DNA from: Amphiduros pacificus
Lineage: Eukaryota > Annelida > Polychaeta > Phyllodocida > Hesionidae
Direction: 5' to 3'
Assembly: GCA_949316495.1 (NCBI GenBank)
Contig: OX439000.1
Span: 73,724,570 to 73,788,569 of the forward strand
Length of the DNA stretch: 64,000 nt
Part shown: positions 1 through 20,384 of the stretch, in pieces
Layout of the letters: every line of letters starts with the position of its first letter
How positions within the stretch are numbered: the stretch's first letter is position 1
The notes under the pieces: model-generated
Databases searched by the model: none
Seen by the model: only the letters and a program-made list of their open reading frames with translations
Told to the model about the DNA's origin: nothing
Made by a program: the position numbers and the translations under genes

Positions 1-22
1 AAACTTTGTTTTATTTACACAG

Positions 23-8367
<8,345 letters not shown>

Positions 8368-9948
8368 TAATAGTCAAAGTGTGGGGAATGGGGGCGGGCG
8401 TATATTTGACAATGATGAGATCAGTATACTTTACAGTTAATCAGCAAAAACATACTATTACCATAACAACTAATTTCGATTATATAGCACAATGAATGCA
8501 ATGATTTTCAAGTATTGATTAAGTGTGTTTGTGCCGTAGAAAGTATTATTTTTACTTTATGTACCATTTCATCATAAAATATTAATCAATTTAATATGCA
8601 ATTAATTCACCAGTTAAAGAGACGACGAGTCGCGTGCAAGCATTTAGTCATTCTTATAGTCATATGATAATTAATTTTGTTTTTCTGGGCAGTATTAGTA
8701 CTTATACACTTTCATAAAACAACAAGAATAACGTAAGGTCTTTTTCTTATATGGCTGCATTAAGATGTTCATATAAAAGGGTATTCCCCATAATCGCCCT
8801 GGATTTTTCCCAGGACAAATAATGCCATGCGAATTTTCAATATTTCTAGAGCTTCTAGAAATTAAAAGAAATTCATATTTTTACAATAAATATAACTCTT
8901 GATGGATTGATAATCTTAAAAATGCATAATTCATACCCATTATCAGTCATGTTAGATAAAAGGTGCTAGAAACCAAAGAGTTTTTCCTGTCTTTTTTGTT
9001 ACTCTCTTTTTATGGCATATAAGTGCAAAAAGGAAAAGAAAAACACACATAACTTGTATAAGATTGAACACCAAATATGATTTTTTTAATCGAATGCAAT
9101 CAAATGCAATTTTTCAAGAAAATCCATTTTGAGCAACTTTTGCTTTGAATTAAAAAAAACTATATACTTTCCATTTACAGATGCAAGAAACTAACCAGCA
9201 GACCCAGGGAACATCTGACCCTACTGTTATTTCTGAACCCTATCCCCCTTTGAATGCTAGCATGATCACTGCAGGGTGGTGAAGGAATGCGTTTTGCTTT
9301 GAACTAAAAGTTGATATTGTGAAATGTGACACACAAGGTACTAATGACACCTTATAAAAAACACAAGCCCTTCTATTTCATGTATATATTGACAATAAAT
9401 GTACAAAAAATAATTATGATAAAAAACACCTATTTTTAAAAACCAAAAATATCGAGATACGCTAAGAATGTTCCTTAGGTTATATTCAGTGTTTTATCAA
9501 GGCAAACCTTCCATACTTCATATAAGCCACACTGTCCATAAGCAGCGCAGTCCAGTGACCACGTCGCCCTCTAGTGAGGAGTGGAAAAATACATGAATGA
9601 TAGAAAAAATGTTGCTAGTTCTTTTTTCTTTTTTTTTTCTTCAAAATATCGAAATTAAAGTTACCCATGGTGAAAGTTGCTCCGGTATTCCCGCACCCAT
9701 GACAATATAAGATGTCGCTGCGTGACAGAGCAATATTGTAAAATGTTAAAATACGCTCATGAAGGCAAGTTCTGGGAGATGTCACAGTGTAAAGTAAGGA
9801 TCAAGTAAAGATATAAGTGATAGTTGCAGCATGAAAGCATTGTGTTTGTTCCCATTAAAGCAGGAAACTAGATACCTGTTGTTCCCATCTACATGTCAAA
9901 GAGGCATATACATATATATATGCGCCTCTTTGTACCTCTTTCTCTTTG
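8368..9948. other. 3' flank between the convergent ABCC and KLHL genes
   Basis: No coding sequence is visible. It should hold the 3' UTRs of the two convergent genes. AATAAA motifs on the plus strand near 8885 and 9391 are possible polyadenylation signals for the ABCC gene. A small inverted repeat (AAAGAGGC at 9898-9905 and GCCTCTTT at 9924-9931) encloses a TA-rich stretch. Confidence 0.5.
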
Positions 9949-9954
9949 TTTATT
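9949..9954 (-). terminator. Candidate polyadenylation signal for the KLHL gene
   Basis: AATAAA on the minus strand, about 60 bp after the KLHL stop codon, followed by a T/A-rich stretch. Position and motif fit; there is no transcript evidence. Confidence 0.4.
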
Positions 9955-10013
9955 TTGTGTACAATACAATTATGTACAATTGTATGTGAAATCATAAATC
10001 CATTGTTTTTGTC

Positions 10014-11753
10014 TCAGCCTCTTGGAGAACCAAAGTCAAACCAGGTGAGCATTTTCTTGGTGAGTACCTTGTTAGGGATGCGGACGACCACCGCTAGGGG
10101 AGACTCTATCTGCCATGGGTAGGCCTTCAGGTCCGCAATCTCACCTGTCCTCACATTGTACCGCTTTGATGTACCGTCATCCACGTCATTACGTCCTATC
10201 ATATGGATCCAGTCGTCTATCATGGTCGCGCTGAAGCAACGCGAGAAGTGCACACTGTGGAGACACCTGGTGGACCATTGGTTTGTGTGGATTGAGAACT
10301 CCTCAAGTTGTGCGTCGCCTCCCTCTGTCCGGTAGAGATCTATTAGATACAACCTATCCTCTCCTGCAAACATGGCTGGCCGAAACTTAATGCCAATTAG
10401 GTCTACTTTACGATGCCATTTGTCCGTCTGTGTGTCGTACATTTTGAATTCTTTTAGATGTACACACGTTTCATCCACACCAGCCGCCGTGTAGATATGG
10501 TGACGATGCGTGCAAGCCGCCATGTCTGCCGCGGCCACGTCCATGCTGGAAACATACTGCCAAGTGTTGCTTTGGACTGAATACTTCTCAACAGAACTGA
10601 GGACCTCATTTGTATCGCTTATCCCTCCGATAGCGTAAAGGTCCATCTCATGAGTGACGAGTGCAAGATTTCGGCGGGAATGTCGCATGGGCATCAGAGG
10701 GCGCCACTGACAACTTCCGGGGTTAAAGTTCATGCAGGATGATAACGTTTCCTCACCGGTCTGACCTCCACAGATATAGAGAAAATTATTGATAACTGTA
10801 GCACCTGCATTAGCAAATGACCTTGGCTGGCCAAGGGCCCTCTCTAATGGAAACCAGTCTCCATTATATAAGATACAGCTGTGCATGGTCTTGGAGTTGC
10901 AACCAAAGGTCACAATATAGGGATCGCTCCTTGCTTCTGTGTATGTTCCAGAGATAAGCGCCTGCTCTTTGTAATGATCTTTGTAATATAGAGCTTTATT
11001 AATAAGTCCAACACAGTGGCGGTTTTTCTTTACAAATGGAATTTTTAATATATATTTGAGTTCTTCATTGGTCATGTATACCAGACGGATGTTCTTGAGT
11101 ATATTATTGGCAAGACCTTGGCGGTTTTCAAGGGCATATTGCATCCACTCATGGATAATGAGTTTATAAAGTTTGAACTCAGACTGGCATTTGAGTCCAT
11201 TATCTTTCAGGAGAGCAACTATTTCACTCAGTGGTAGCTGTTTGAAGTAGGCCGTTTTTGCAAATTTGGTGAAGTTCTGCAAAAGAAAGTTATGAGTAGC
11301 TGCCTTGAGATCTGTGAGGTGGTACGTGTCTGCAATGCTCTGTACGTCCTTGATGGTGTCAAGTGAGAGGTTATGGATGAAGAACTGGCTGCACTGGTTG
11401 ATGACAGGATGGAGCTGGAGGTGAGAGGCAGTCTGGAGAACCTCCATCACGTTATCCTCATTTAATCTTAGTTCTCCTGTGTATATAAAATCCAAGACGC
11501 CGGAAAGCCCGATAGAGGACACTCCCTTCATCTCCATCCGGTCTGATGAGGATTCCAGCATGCCACTGAGGAAGGCTGCCCGGAAGTAATCGCACACCGC
11601 CGCCAGGAGGACCTTGTGGACACGGAATGAGGTCTGGCCGGCGACGAGAGTGAAGTCACATAGTTTCCCGTCATCTCGGAGGCTCCTTAGACCGGACAGA
11701 ACGAGAGTACAATAGGCACTGTCAGACAGCGTGGTATGGGTCTCCAACTCCAT
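10014..11753 (-). CDS. Kelch-like (BTB-BACK-Kelch) protein, KLHL9/13-type
   Basis: Probable substrate adaptor of a cullin-3 E3 ubiquitin ligase. The 579-residue protein has a BTB domain (about residues 25-130, with LCDFTLVAG, FRVHKVLLAA and DFIYTGEL), a BACK domain (about 135-240) and a Kelch propeller (about 290-560). Only two kelch blades show a clear double glycine (LYICGGQ, LYAIGG); later ones read IYTAAG and IHMIGR, so the propeller is divergent. The frame stays open 13 codons further upstream, but TTTCAG ends 7 bp before the MELETH methionine, so that extension is intron and this ATG is the start. All coding sequence is in one exon; at least one 5' UTR exon must lie upstream. The BACK-Kelch linker resembles KLHL9/13. 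It is not an obvious KEAP1. Confidence 0.88.
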   Translation of the reverse strand: MELETHTTLSDSAYCTLVLSGLRSLRDDGKLCDFTLVAGQTSFRVHKVLLAAVCDYFRAAFLSGMLESSSDRMEMKGVSSIGLSGVLDFIYTGELRLNEDNVMEVLQTASHLQLHPVINQCSQFFIHNLSLDTIKDVQSIADTYHLTDLKAATHNFLLQNFTKFAKTAYFKQLPLSEIVALLKDNGLKCQSEFKLYKLIIHEWMQYALENRQGLANNILKNIRLVYMTNEELKYILKIPFVKKNRHCVGLINKALYYKDHYKEQALISGTYTEARSDPYIVTFGCNSKTMHSCILYNGDWFPLERALGQPRSFANAGATVINNFLYICGGQTGEETLSSCMNFNPGSCQWRPLMPMRHSRRNLALVTHEMDLYAIGGISDTNEVLSSVEKYSVQSNTWQYVSSMDVAAADMAACTHRHHIYTAAGVDETCVHLKEFKMYDTQTDKWHRKVDLIGIKFRPAMFAGEDRLYLIDLYRTEGGDAQLEEFSIHTNQWSTRCLHSVHFSRCFSATMIDDWIHMIGRNDVDDGTSKRYNVRTGEIADLKAYPWQIESPLAVVVRIPNKVLTKKMLTWFDFGSPRG

Positions 11754-11770
11754 TGCAGTCCTGAAACACA

Positions 11771-12923
11771 TCACAGTATTATATTTGAGCACTTCCTTAT
11801 AATAACCATAGAAATCACCTCACTTTAGGAACAGGTTATGAATTAAATTGTTTTTATTGTTATAAGATTATCATGGAAAAGAACGTTGTTCTTTGACAGA
11901 TATAAAAAGAGTTCAAACGTGAAAATCTAAGCTCAGACTTGCAGAGAGTTGAGGTGATATTTAGTGTCTGGTATGCGTGCCAGGACCACATGGCCTTGGT
12001 TCATCCCAGTATACATACGAGGATGTTTGTTAACAACAACATAGAGCTGATATCCACAAACATAAATGTTGGCTGTCAGCATTACTTAGGGCTAAGTAGA
12101 TTGAGACTGATGGCTCCAATACCCGAGTCCCATGTTACCAGGACACTTCTCTGTGTTAGTCAATTTGGATACCGTACGTTTAGTTGGCAGTGCAGTAACA
12201 TAATGCTTTTGGGGTTTTTGGCCTATTTCCAAGAATAAGATATTATTGAGCAATAAGATAAAGCAGAAAAATAGGAATAAGATATACCAACTAGAGTAGC
12301 TGTGGGTGCTCAGAGTGGGATGGGTCTCCCAGTATAACATACCATGGCTACTGGTGCAGGGTATCTCATGGGTTAGGTGTACCTCTAATGTTATCTACAC
12401 TGCAGGCACTTTTCATCAGTTGCTGCAGACGGGGGTCTGTCTGATGGCAGTTTGTAAACATTTGGCAGAACTATTTGGATTGGCTTACTCTTTGATACCG
12501 TGCTTTTCCGTTAAACACCGGGATATGTAGTGATATGTAATATTACATTTAATGTTTATCTTCCACCAAAGTTTATGTTTAGTGTAAAATATGCAGGCAG
12601 AAAATCATTTGTTTCACTCATCTCTACCATGTGAAAAGGGACATTGTTAAAAACCTCCCATGAAAAAGACGACCTTCACCTTGCTGGCACATGTTGCTAT
12701 TCTCAAGAGAACCTTTTGAGCCAACATGCACACACCACCTGGTGTCAAACAACAGCATTTCTCAGAGTGAAAACTGTCAAGAAGATTGGTTAAAATACAT
12801 TTTGCCAATATCTTCTGTGAGTATTTGATACACTCATATAAATGATTTAGTTCAATAAGTTTTGAGCTCACGAGAGCAAGAGGGACATAGGTAGAATATA
12901 TTATCATAGATAATCATAAATTT
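11771..12923. other. Sequence upstream of KLHL, no gene recognised
   Basis: It should contain the KLHL 5' intron or promoter. The open frames here are short, overlapping and have no recognisable domain. Confidence 0.4.
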
Positions 12924-13119
12924 GATTAGAATAGATTAGAATGGATTAGAATAGATTAGAATGGATTAGACTGGATAAGAATGGATAAGACAGGCTTAAA
13001 AATGATTAAAAAGGATTTAAAAGGATTAGGCTACATTAAATAGAATAGATTAGAACAGAAGAGAATGTATAAGAATTATAATAGGTTCGAATAGATTAAA
13101 ATAGATTAGACTAGAACAG
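12924..13119. repeat. Degenerate 10-bp repeat, GATTAGAATR type
   Basis: About 20 imperfect copies of a 10-bp GATTAGAATA/GATTAGAATG unit, with spacing and sequence decaying toward the right end. It looks old compared with the sharp minisatellites elsewhere in the window. Confidence 0.85.
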
Positions 13120-13680
13120 ATGCCATCCCAGAGGCCTAAAATGATGAAGTTCGTGGTCGGTAACTCTTATAATATAAAGCCTGGTGGGAACAATATTTTC
13201 AAGCTTAGAAAACGCTATTCTCAACAGAGACCATCCTTGAACATGTTTTAAAATAGTATAATTTTAATATTTTCGGTAACATGTGCGTAAGTGTTTTTAT
13301 CTACTGTTGTATGTTGGCCATCATTTGAGTATCTCCCACAAGACTGTCCATCAAAAGAAAAAGAAATAATGTAATCTTCATGAAAGCACAAATGACAGAA
13401 AGAGTGTTGAATGTTTGTCCAAATTAAAGTGTTACATTGGTGCACCATATTTAAGTTTATTTCTATTACAATTTGATCATTTTAAAATAAGATTATTATA
13501 AAAGTCACTAAAAATGTTTCTTTTAAAATAGATGCATTTTGGAAAGTTTTTGCTGATGGTATGATGGTAGAACTGTTATGATGGTCAGCTGTAAGATAAC
13601 CCCTCCATAGAATATAGGAGTAATGTACATGTAGTACTTGAGGGAACATGGAGGGAGTCGTGGTCATCGAGGTTTGGTGA

Positions 13681-13790
13681 AGCTTTCTGCTGCCGGGAGC
13701 GTCCCGGGTAACCGCGGTCTGGTTTCACTCAGTCTCGCCGCGTCTGCCGGCCGCAAATAGTCGACGAGACTTCAGCAAGCCTCGTGAGAA
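13681..13790. other. Short CpG-dense patch
   Basis: About 110 bp rich in CG dinucleotides (CCGGGAGCGTCCCGGG, TCGCCGCGTCTG, GCCGGCCGC) in AT-rich surroundings. It lies about 2 kb upstream of the KLHL start on the minus strand and could be its promoter or 5' UTR exon, but no convincing donor site connects it. Function unknown. Confidence 0.35.
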
Positions 13791-14442
13791 ATGAACTTAT
13801 GAAAAAATTGAGATGGTAGCACAGCTGAGGTCTATGTTTAGCTCCAGGTATACAGCCAATAAGTACGACCTGTAGAATCCGTAGATTCCTTGGCCAATTA
13901 TAGATCAATATAGCAGGTGTCTGGAAATAACACAACCTTAGCACAAATAATATTGACGTCAATCTCTTACACGTCAGAAAAAAGTATTTTATCGGACTCA
14001 TATCCCTTACATCTGTAACGACAGAAGGAACGAGACTTGGTGTTCATGATTTCACCCATGGTTATATCAGGTTACATCATCGGATACGTTCTCCACAGTA
14101 TGTATGAAATAACAACCTGCACCTACGAAATTAGTGCCACTCAATTACATATGAATTGGCATACTTAATCCTTCAATAAAATTTGAACTCCGATAAAGCA
14201 AAATTGAATGTAGCTGTGATGAGTGCTTCAAATGTTCTACAAACTATTCAACACACCTATTCAAGTGCACACTTAAAAAACAGGTCATTAATTAACCACC
14301 TGCGGAGCGGGAGCTATTTACACGAGTCCAGGGTTGTCAGATATATAGCCTCGTACGTCAAGGTGTCAAGAGCAAACTTATTTGTAGGGGCTGACCTATA
14401 TGTAGCAATTCTCACATCACACCCATGCTGTTTTTTAATAGA

Positions 14443-14763
14443 TTGTTTGTTTGTTTGTTTGGGGCTTTACATCACTTTCAACATTATTTCAGTCATTTCG
14501 TGATGAGACCTACTTGTAGCAGATATAGTGCTGCCTCACTGAATTGTCATGTCGCAGGTCCTTGACATGACAACCCACCCGGTCACAGATTTACAAGGAC
14601 AACGGGTTAACCCTTTTGGCACGGGCCTCAGCTCATGTGGGAAATTGTATCATGAGTTCAATCTCAGCATGGCCGGGATTCGAACCCACGACCTTTAGAT
14701 CACCACAGAGGAACTGGTGCTAATATGCTGGCGCTCTAACCAACTGCGCCACGGCCCGTGGCC
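14443..14763 (-). mobile_element. tRNA-derived SINE (family A), full-length copy with 13-bp TSD
   Basis: Read on the minus strand, the head has the internal Pol III promoter of a tRNA: A box TGGCGCAGTTGGTTAGAG and B box GGTTCGAATCC. A body of about 200 bp follows, then a tail containing GTGATGTAAA and repeated CAAA. It is flanked by perfect 13-bp target-site duplications, GTTTTTTAATAGA, at 14430-14442 and 14764-14776, which fixes both ends. The tail resembles tails I know from molluscan SINEs. Other copies lie near 19.1, 20.1, 22.8, 53.2 and 59.1 kb. Confidence 0.93.
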
Positions 14764-14776
14764 GTTTTTTAATAGA

Positions 14777-17700
14777 CTAGAAGTTAGGGTCCATATGATC
14801 CATGGCAGTGAATGATCTTTTTGCACAGCTCATACCGCGGGAAGCAATAGATGCCATATATAATGTGGTATATAATCTTACATCCCATAAACGGTGTTCT
14901 GTGATTTGTGACATCTGAGGTTACCTCTCTTGTAAAAGACGTGACGTTGCTCCACCTAGTGACATACTTAGTGACATATACACTCACCTTTCTTGTAGAT
15001 ATCCAGCCGGGATATTCACAGACAGTAGTAGTTGATCTCCTTACTATCCCGGCGTTCACTCTGATGTTTCCACTGTTCTCTATCTATGGATGTTCTACTC
15101 TATCTGACCCAGGGATCAGGACTTGTGACCTCAGGTTGACCTGGCCATATGATCCTATGGATCAGCTCCTGATATACAACCCATAGGTGTGAATAACAAA
15201 GAGTGGACCGTCTGTATAGCCGGCCAGGCTCCCCACCTCCAGCCTTGCTCCCTTGCTGATGCAGACAGCGCCCTTCCCGTGGAAGTATAGGCTACATAGA
15301 GGAAGCTGGATGCTGGATGCAGTAGGGGTGTGCTAGTGACCGAGTAGAGAGTGCATGTGCAATGTGTCTGCTAAGTTGCTCAGTAGATACTCATGTGGTT
15401 GTATACAGACAACCATTTTTTCTGCTTGTTACTTCCAAAGATATAAACATTGAATGTCTAGTAGTGTGTTCAACTCGGGGTAAAGGCCATTTCTTGATGA
15501 TGATAGGGGGTGAATTTGCATGTTTATTAATATTATCAATACTACATAATTTAGTTATTTAAGATATGTAAAGAGGTCTTAATTTTTAGTTGGTATCTGC
15601 GGATAGCAGCCACTTGACATGAGATAAGGTTCACAGTTGAATGAGTGGCACGGACCTTTTTGGTTTCCTCCTATTCATCTCCCAGTGTGAGCATTTGCCT
15701 GGACCTCCACACTCTCTGGCCTGGAATCCTATACTATGCACCCTTCGCCTCTACAGTCTGTATGATGTCGTGAGCTCACCAACTTGTTTGTCATCATGAT
15801 AATCATCAGGATTCTGTTAATTAATCTATATCAGCTCTTAAACAATATGCCTATGTATTATCACTCATCATAACCAAGAAATCTGTTTCTTTTTACTTTT
15901 GTAAAACAGCTTTAAATTGGGATAAAAAGTACCATTTGATAGATAACTTGTATCAATTTTCACATTTTAGCTGTATACATAATTGAAAACAAATTGTATG
16001 GATAGAGATCATGTATAGCAACTTAACACAATTTCTTGGCCTTTAATCTATATACCCATAATAATACCTGCCCACTGCACTGACATTATAAATGCTAGAC
16101 CAGGTCAGTCACTTCAACTCGATGCCCTACTCTTATCCAACAGAAACCAAGGATCTTTCTTTTACATTAGCACATAGATCTGATAATACACACCTTGTCA
16201 TTTGACAACCGGATATTGAGCACATGTTGGAGGGAGAAAAACTGCTCAGAAGGTATTGACCTCCCTTAACAAGTTATTGCAAAATGTCAAAGATTTTGGT
16301 TACAATATAAGATTTTGGTTACAATTCATAGCGGAGTTCATCCTATTAAGGCCTTCATGGAATGCTCGCGTGTTAAATATGAAGCCTGTCTCTCAGATCG
16401 CTGATAAGATAGCAAAATGTCAAAGTTTTCGTCGACAGACAGACCCATGCACACACAGAGACCAAAGCTATGGCCCCATACACTGCTCAGCTATCTGGGG
16501 CTTAAAATTATAAATAAATAGTTATGATTGTTAATGAATTGACTTCAAAGCATTTTTTCTACTTGGTTACCATAAAGGTTTGGCTTTGAAACTGCCCAAT
16601 TCAAACATTCAGACATATGAATTATTTAAAACCTGCATTCAACCCCCTAAATAATAATAGAACTGTTGAATATGTCAGCAAATGTCATTGTTAAGATATT
16701 ATAATCGATGTTAAGTTAAGAAATCCAGACTATAAAAGTCAATGTATTGCCCAATAATAAATATTAAGGAAAGTAATCAAGCTGAACGTCTTGATAATGT
16801 AAAAGATAAAAAGATATTTGCAAAAAATTGTATCCAACAGCATTAAAACATTTTTCATAGCTATCAGATCGTATGTCACCCTCAAAGTTATGTTGTAATT
16901 TGTATTTGTTGCTGATGGCACAAAACTAGCTCCTTAAACATTTTGTTTCGATTATAGCTATTGTAGTGCCAAGCGAAGCGAGGCAAAGTGTTTTTTTGGT
17001 TCCCCCCCCTCTAAAACGGACTTCTACAAGGTTGAAACTCCATTTTTTTCCAAATATTTGACCCTTTGAACATTTTCTTCCCTGCAGATATGCGGGTCTC
17101 TATATTCCAATATTCTCAATAAATTTTTCCATCAAGTGGTCTCAGATATTTATTTTAGACTTTCCTCCACCCCCTGAAGGAATAACGGTCCGCCCATAAC
17201 CATACATAAAATATGAATTAACACTGAAAGAGTTATCTGTAAAGGGCAAGTAGGATCTGTAAAGGGCAAGTGAATAAATAGTAGATTTGGTGGAGTATTC
17301 TAAAACGGAGCAGAAATGACCATTTCGATAATATAGGGGGCAGCACTGGACCTCCAGAGCTTTTACATTAAGGATCTTGGTCACTGGAAAAGATATTCAT
17401 AAATTTCTCACACTGTCAGACTTACTCTCTAATAATATGAAAGAGCCTAAATATGGGCCAATAGAATTTTAATACAATTGATCCTTACTGGTTTAAAGGT
17501 TCAAAAATATATTTCGGGGTCACTGATCCAGTGCTTTATGGAAAGGCCTGATTTAGTTGTCTTTGTTCGAGGTCATCTGGAATGTTAACACTTCAAACTA
17601 TAACAAAGTATTCTCACCATATCGAGGCAGGATATTCATAATGATAATGCTTTTAGAAACAACTATACATGTAAGAATTAAAATTATTAAATTTTTATCT

Positions 17701-17831
17701 TGAGTCAACAAACTATGTACATAATTCAGCAACAACATTTGCCATGTTTTCATCTATTGATACTGTTCAAATGCGACAATTTCAAGGAATCTATTGCCAG
17801 AGAATGTTCTTTCTTGTTTTTGAGCAATAGT
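14777..17831. other. Intergenic, no gene recognised
   Basis: Short open frames only, none with a recognisable domain or a supporting splice structure. A stretch at about 16,200-16,510 has the look of an old dispersed repeat, but I found no convincing second copy. Confidence 0.4.
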
Positions 17832-19988
17832 TTAAAAGTCATTTGGAGGTCTATTACACAGCCATTCTGCAATCTTTGGCTGGTGTTCCACCCTTCTGAT
17901 CAGGCCTCTCAGCTTGGGAAATGGTTTGAGGTCAAACGAGGATACACCACAGCGGTTGAGGTAAGGTCTGGGGTCGAGGTAGGCAACTAAGGTAACGTCA
18001 ATCCACGATATCTGCAGCAAGAACAACCAAGGAAGCGTATGAGAAAAGCATTATATCAGTTCTATATTTATACACGTGATTCTATATCTTGCTGTTTTCA
18101 GGATACCAGCATGCACTAAATGCTAGATGTTTAGCATATTTCTATATAAAACGTGAGGAATTGAAAATAAATTCTTCCACAGATTCTGTCAATAACATAA
18201 GTATGCAGAATGCCGGCAAGATGACCTTACCTTATCGCCCACTAAGTAGCCATCACCATCTTTATTTTGTTTGAGCAACATCTCAAATTTTCCCAAGTAT
18301 TCTGGGATAGTTGTCTCCTCGTAGACTTTCCTCAGCTCAGCCTGAAGTGTATGTATTAATAGGTCAATGCTATATTCAAAACATGGTTAAACAAACATAT
18401 ATTGCCATCTTGTGTAAAAAAAAACATGGCATTTAATGGTGTTGTCCCTTTTACATTTGTCAGAAATAAACGTGAGACACTGAATCATTTTTGTTTTATT
18501 TCTTGTTATCAGTATGTGCACTCGCCTGTTTAACTTCATCCGTTTCCAGGGCAACTGCTCGAAAAGGTTGCCTGAATTCATCTATTGTGTACCCAATCAT
18601 ATCTGCTCTTGCGTCGTCCAACAGCGTCTCACCGTGAAGATCTGCAATGTACATGACACGTGACAAGATCATTTGACTGTTTCTAAAATTGATAACACTA
18701 AAAAAGTATTGACTTGTATCATCGAAACCCAAATAATTTTTTTCATCCTCCCTTATTGAGAAATGAATAGAGTAACCGTTATTTCAATCCACATTCAAGA
18801 CAAACATGTTGAGAACAATGAATAGAGTTGCGCTGGACAGATCTATAAACCATTTAAAAATCCACCTATTACGTAAAATATTACATTTTATCAATGCAAA
18901 AGCTACAAAATGTGCAAATCTTCACATTTTGGTAAACCGCCTCAGCTTACTTAATCATAGCACAAATCATATATCTTAGATGTTATGGTCACATGGATTT
19001 GTATACTCTGCTTGATTTATTTCTTTGTTTGGGATTTTACATCACTTTAAACATTATTTCAGTCATTTCGTGACGAGACCTACTTGTAGCAGATATAGTG
19101 CTGCCTCACTGAATTGTCATGTCGCAGGTCCTTGACATGACAACCCACCCGTTCACAGATTTACAAGGACAATGGGTTGCTTGAATGGGTTGGCACGGGC
19201 CTCCGCTCATGTGTGAAATTGTATCATGAATTCATTCACGGCATGGCCCAGGATCGAACCCACGACCTTTGGATCACCACAGTGTACTCTGCTCGACAGA
19301 GGTAGTATTCAATTACTACATCTGCATTCATTGCCCTATACTGGATACCATTCTAAATTTGGTTTATAAAAAAGAGAATTGCTCACAAAAATATCAAATC
19401 TGAATTGACCTACATCATGTCATAAATTGTAATCCGATATCCGACACAGTACAGCTGTCAGAACATCTATTTCGCCAATTAGTTCACAACCATATTTTTA
19501 TGAATACCGACGACTTGCGGTCGATTCTGTGCGCACCTTTATACCTTTGGTGGCCTGCTACGGAGGGAGGGATTTGTACATACCATATTTTTGGCCGAGG
19601 TATTTGAGGATGGCATAACTTTGTGCAAGCTTTGTACCATCAGGAAGTTCCAGCACAGGACATAAACCAAAGGGCATCTCTGAAAAGGTAAAAATACATC
19701 ATCAAGGATGCTATTGAAAAAATACATAAACCAAAACACAAATGTACATTTTATATTTGAAGCAAAATGTAGATGCAGAAGAATAAATTGCTGAACCAGA
19801 TATAGATTTGCAGTGAGAGCATTTTGCATACCCCAAGTTTGAGACTTACGTTTTTTGTATGTTTCACACCATTCATCAAAGCCGTAGCGAATGTCCTCAA
19901 AGTCGACGCCACTCATGTAGAGAATCTGCCGGATGGGCTCGGCACGACCCATAGCATCAAAATAGTATAGCTTAAGCTGCTTCGGCAT
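17832..19988 (-). CDS. Sigma-class glutathione S-transferase, five coding exons
   Basis: Cytosolic enzyme that joins glutathione to electrophiles; some sigma members are prostaglandin D synthases. Exons in transcript order: 19850-19988, 19584-19679, 18526-18641, 18231-18341, 17832-18011; total 642 nt, 213 residues. The N-terminal thioredoxin-like domain begins MPKQLKLYYFDAMGRAEPIR, with the presumed catalytic Tyr9 just before F10, then the cis-proline segment CPVLEL and the glutathione-binding QSYAI motif. The helical domain runs from about DLHGETLLDDARAD to the C-terminal KIAEWLCNRPP. All phases agree. The ATG lies one base after a TTTTTCAG acceptor, so the 5' UTR is on a separate exon. Intron 3 appears to use a GC donor (CAG|GCGAGT at 18520-18526). 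Introns hold two SINEs, a dispersed repeat and a minisatellite. Confidence 0.93.
19013..19281 (-). mobile_element. SINE family A, 5'-truncated copy in GST intron 2
   Basis: Same element as at 14.4 kb but lacking the A-box end of the tRNA head; it begins just before the B box. Target-site duplications GTATACTCTGCT (19001-19012) and GTGTACTCTGCT (19282-19293) differ at one base. Truncation at the 5' end with intact TSDs is normal for LINE-driven retroposition. Confidence 0.9.
19437..19555 (-). repeat. Dispersed repeat T, copy A (unclassified)
   Basis: Minus-strand sequence with CCACCAAAGGTATAAAGGTG followed by CACAGAATCGACCGCAAGTC. It closely matches copy B at 22.3-22.5 kb and copy C at 40.4-40.6 kb. 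It lies in GST intron 2, about 30 bp from exon 2. Family unknown; every copy carries a TATAAA-like box. Confidence 0.75.
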
Positions 19989-20014
19989 GCTGAAAAACAG
20001 TGGGTTAACAGTAG

Positions 20015-20244
20015 TATGTTTGTTTGTTTGGGGTTTTACATCACTTTAAACATGATTTCAGTCATTACAGATTTACAAGGACAACGGGTTAACCCTTCAG
20101 GCACGGGCCTCGGCTCTTGAAGTTGTATCATGAGTTCAATCTTGGCACGGCCGGGGTTCGAACCCATGACCTTTGGATCACCACAGAGGAACTGGTGCTA
20201 ATAAGCTGGCGATCTAACCAACTGCACCACGGCCCATGGCCTGA
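20015..20244 (-). mobile_element. SINE family A, internally deleted copy in the GST 5' intron
   Basis: Both the tRNA head (A box with GCAGTTGGTTAGATCGCC, B box GGTTCGAACCC) and the CAAA-rich tail are present, but about 90 bp of the body is missing. The TSD TTAACAGTAG occurs at 20005-20014 and 20245-20254. It lies between the GST start codon and the probable 5' UTR exon. Confidence 0.9.
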
Positions 20245-20384
20245 TTAACAGTAGATTAACAGTGGATTAATGGTGGATTAATTGCAAATTTATTACCAAC
20301 GTCATCCAGCCCAAATATAAAAACTAGAGAGACCTTATGACACACATGTTCACCAAGTTTCAAGCTTGAATGTTTTAAAATATC

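Noticed and set aside
10014-11753. KLHL gene as KEAP1
   Set aside because: The BTB/BACK text and the degenerate kelch blades fit KLHL9/13-type proteins better; KEAP1-specific cysteine regions are not seen.
11754-11792. Longer N-terminus of the KLHL protein (13 extra residues)
   Set aside because: A TTTCAG acceptor lies between that upstream methionine and the BTB start, so the extension is intron.
14676-14760. tRNA gene on the minus strand
   Set aside because: It has A and B boxes but continues into a SINE body and tail with target-site duplications; it is the SINE head.
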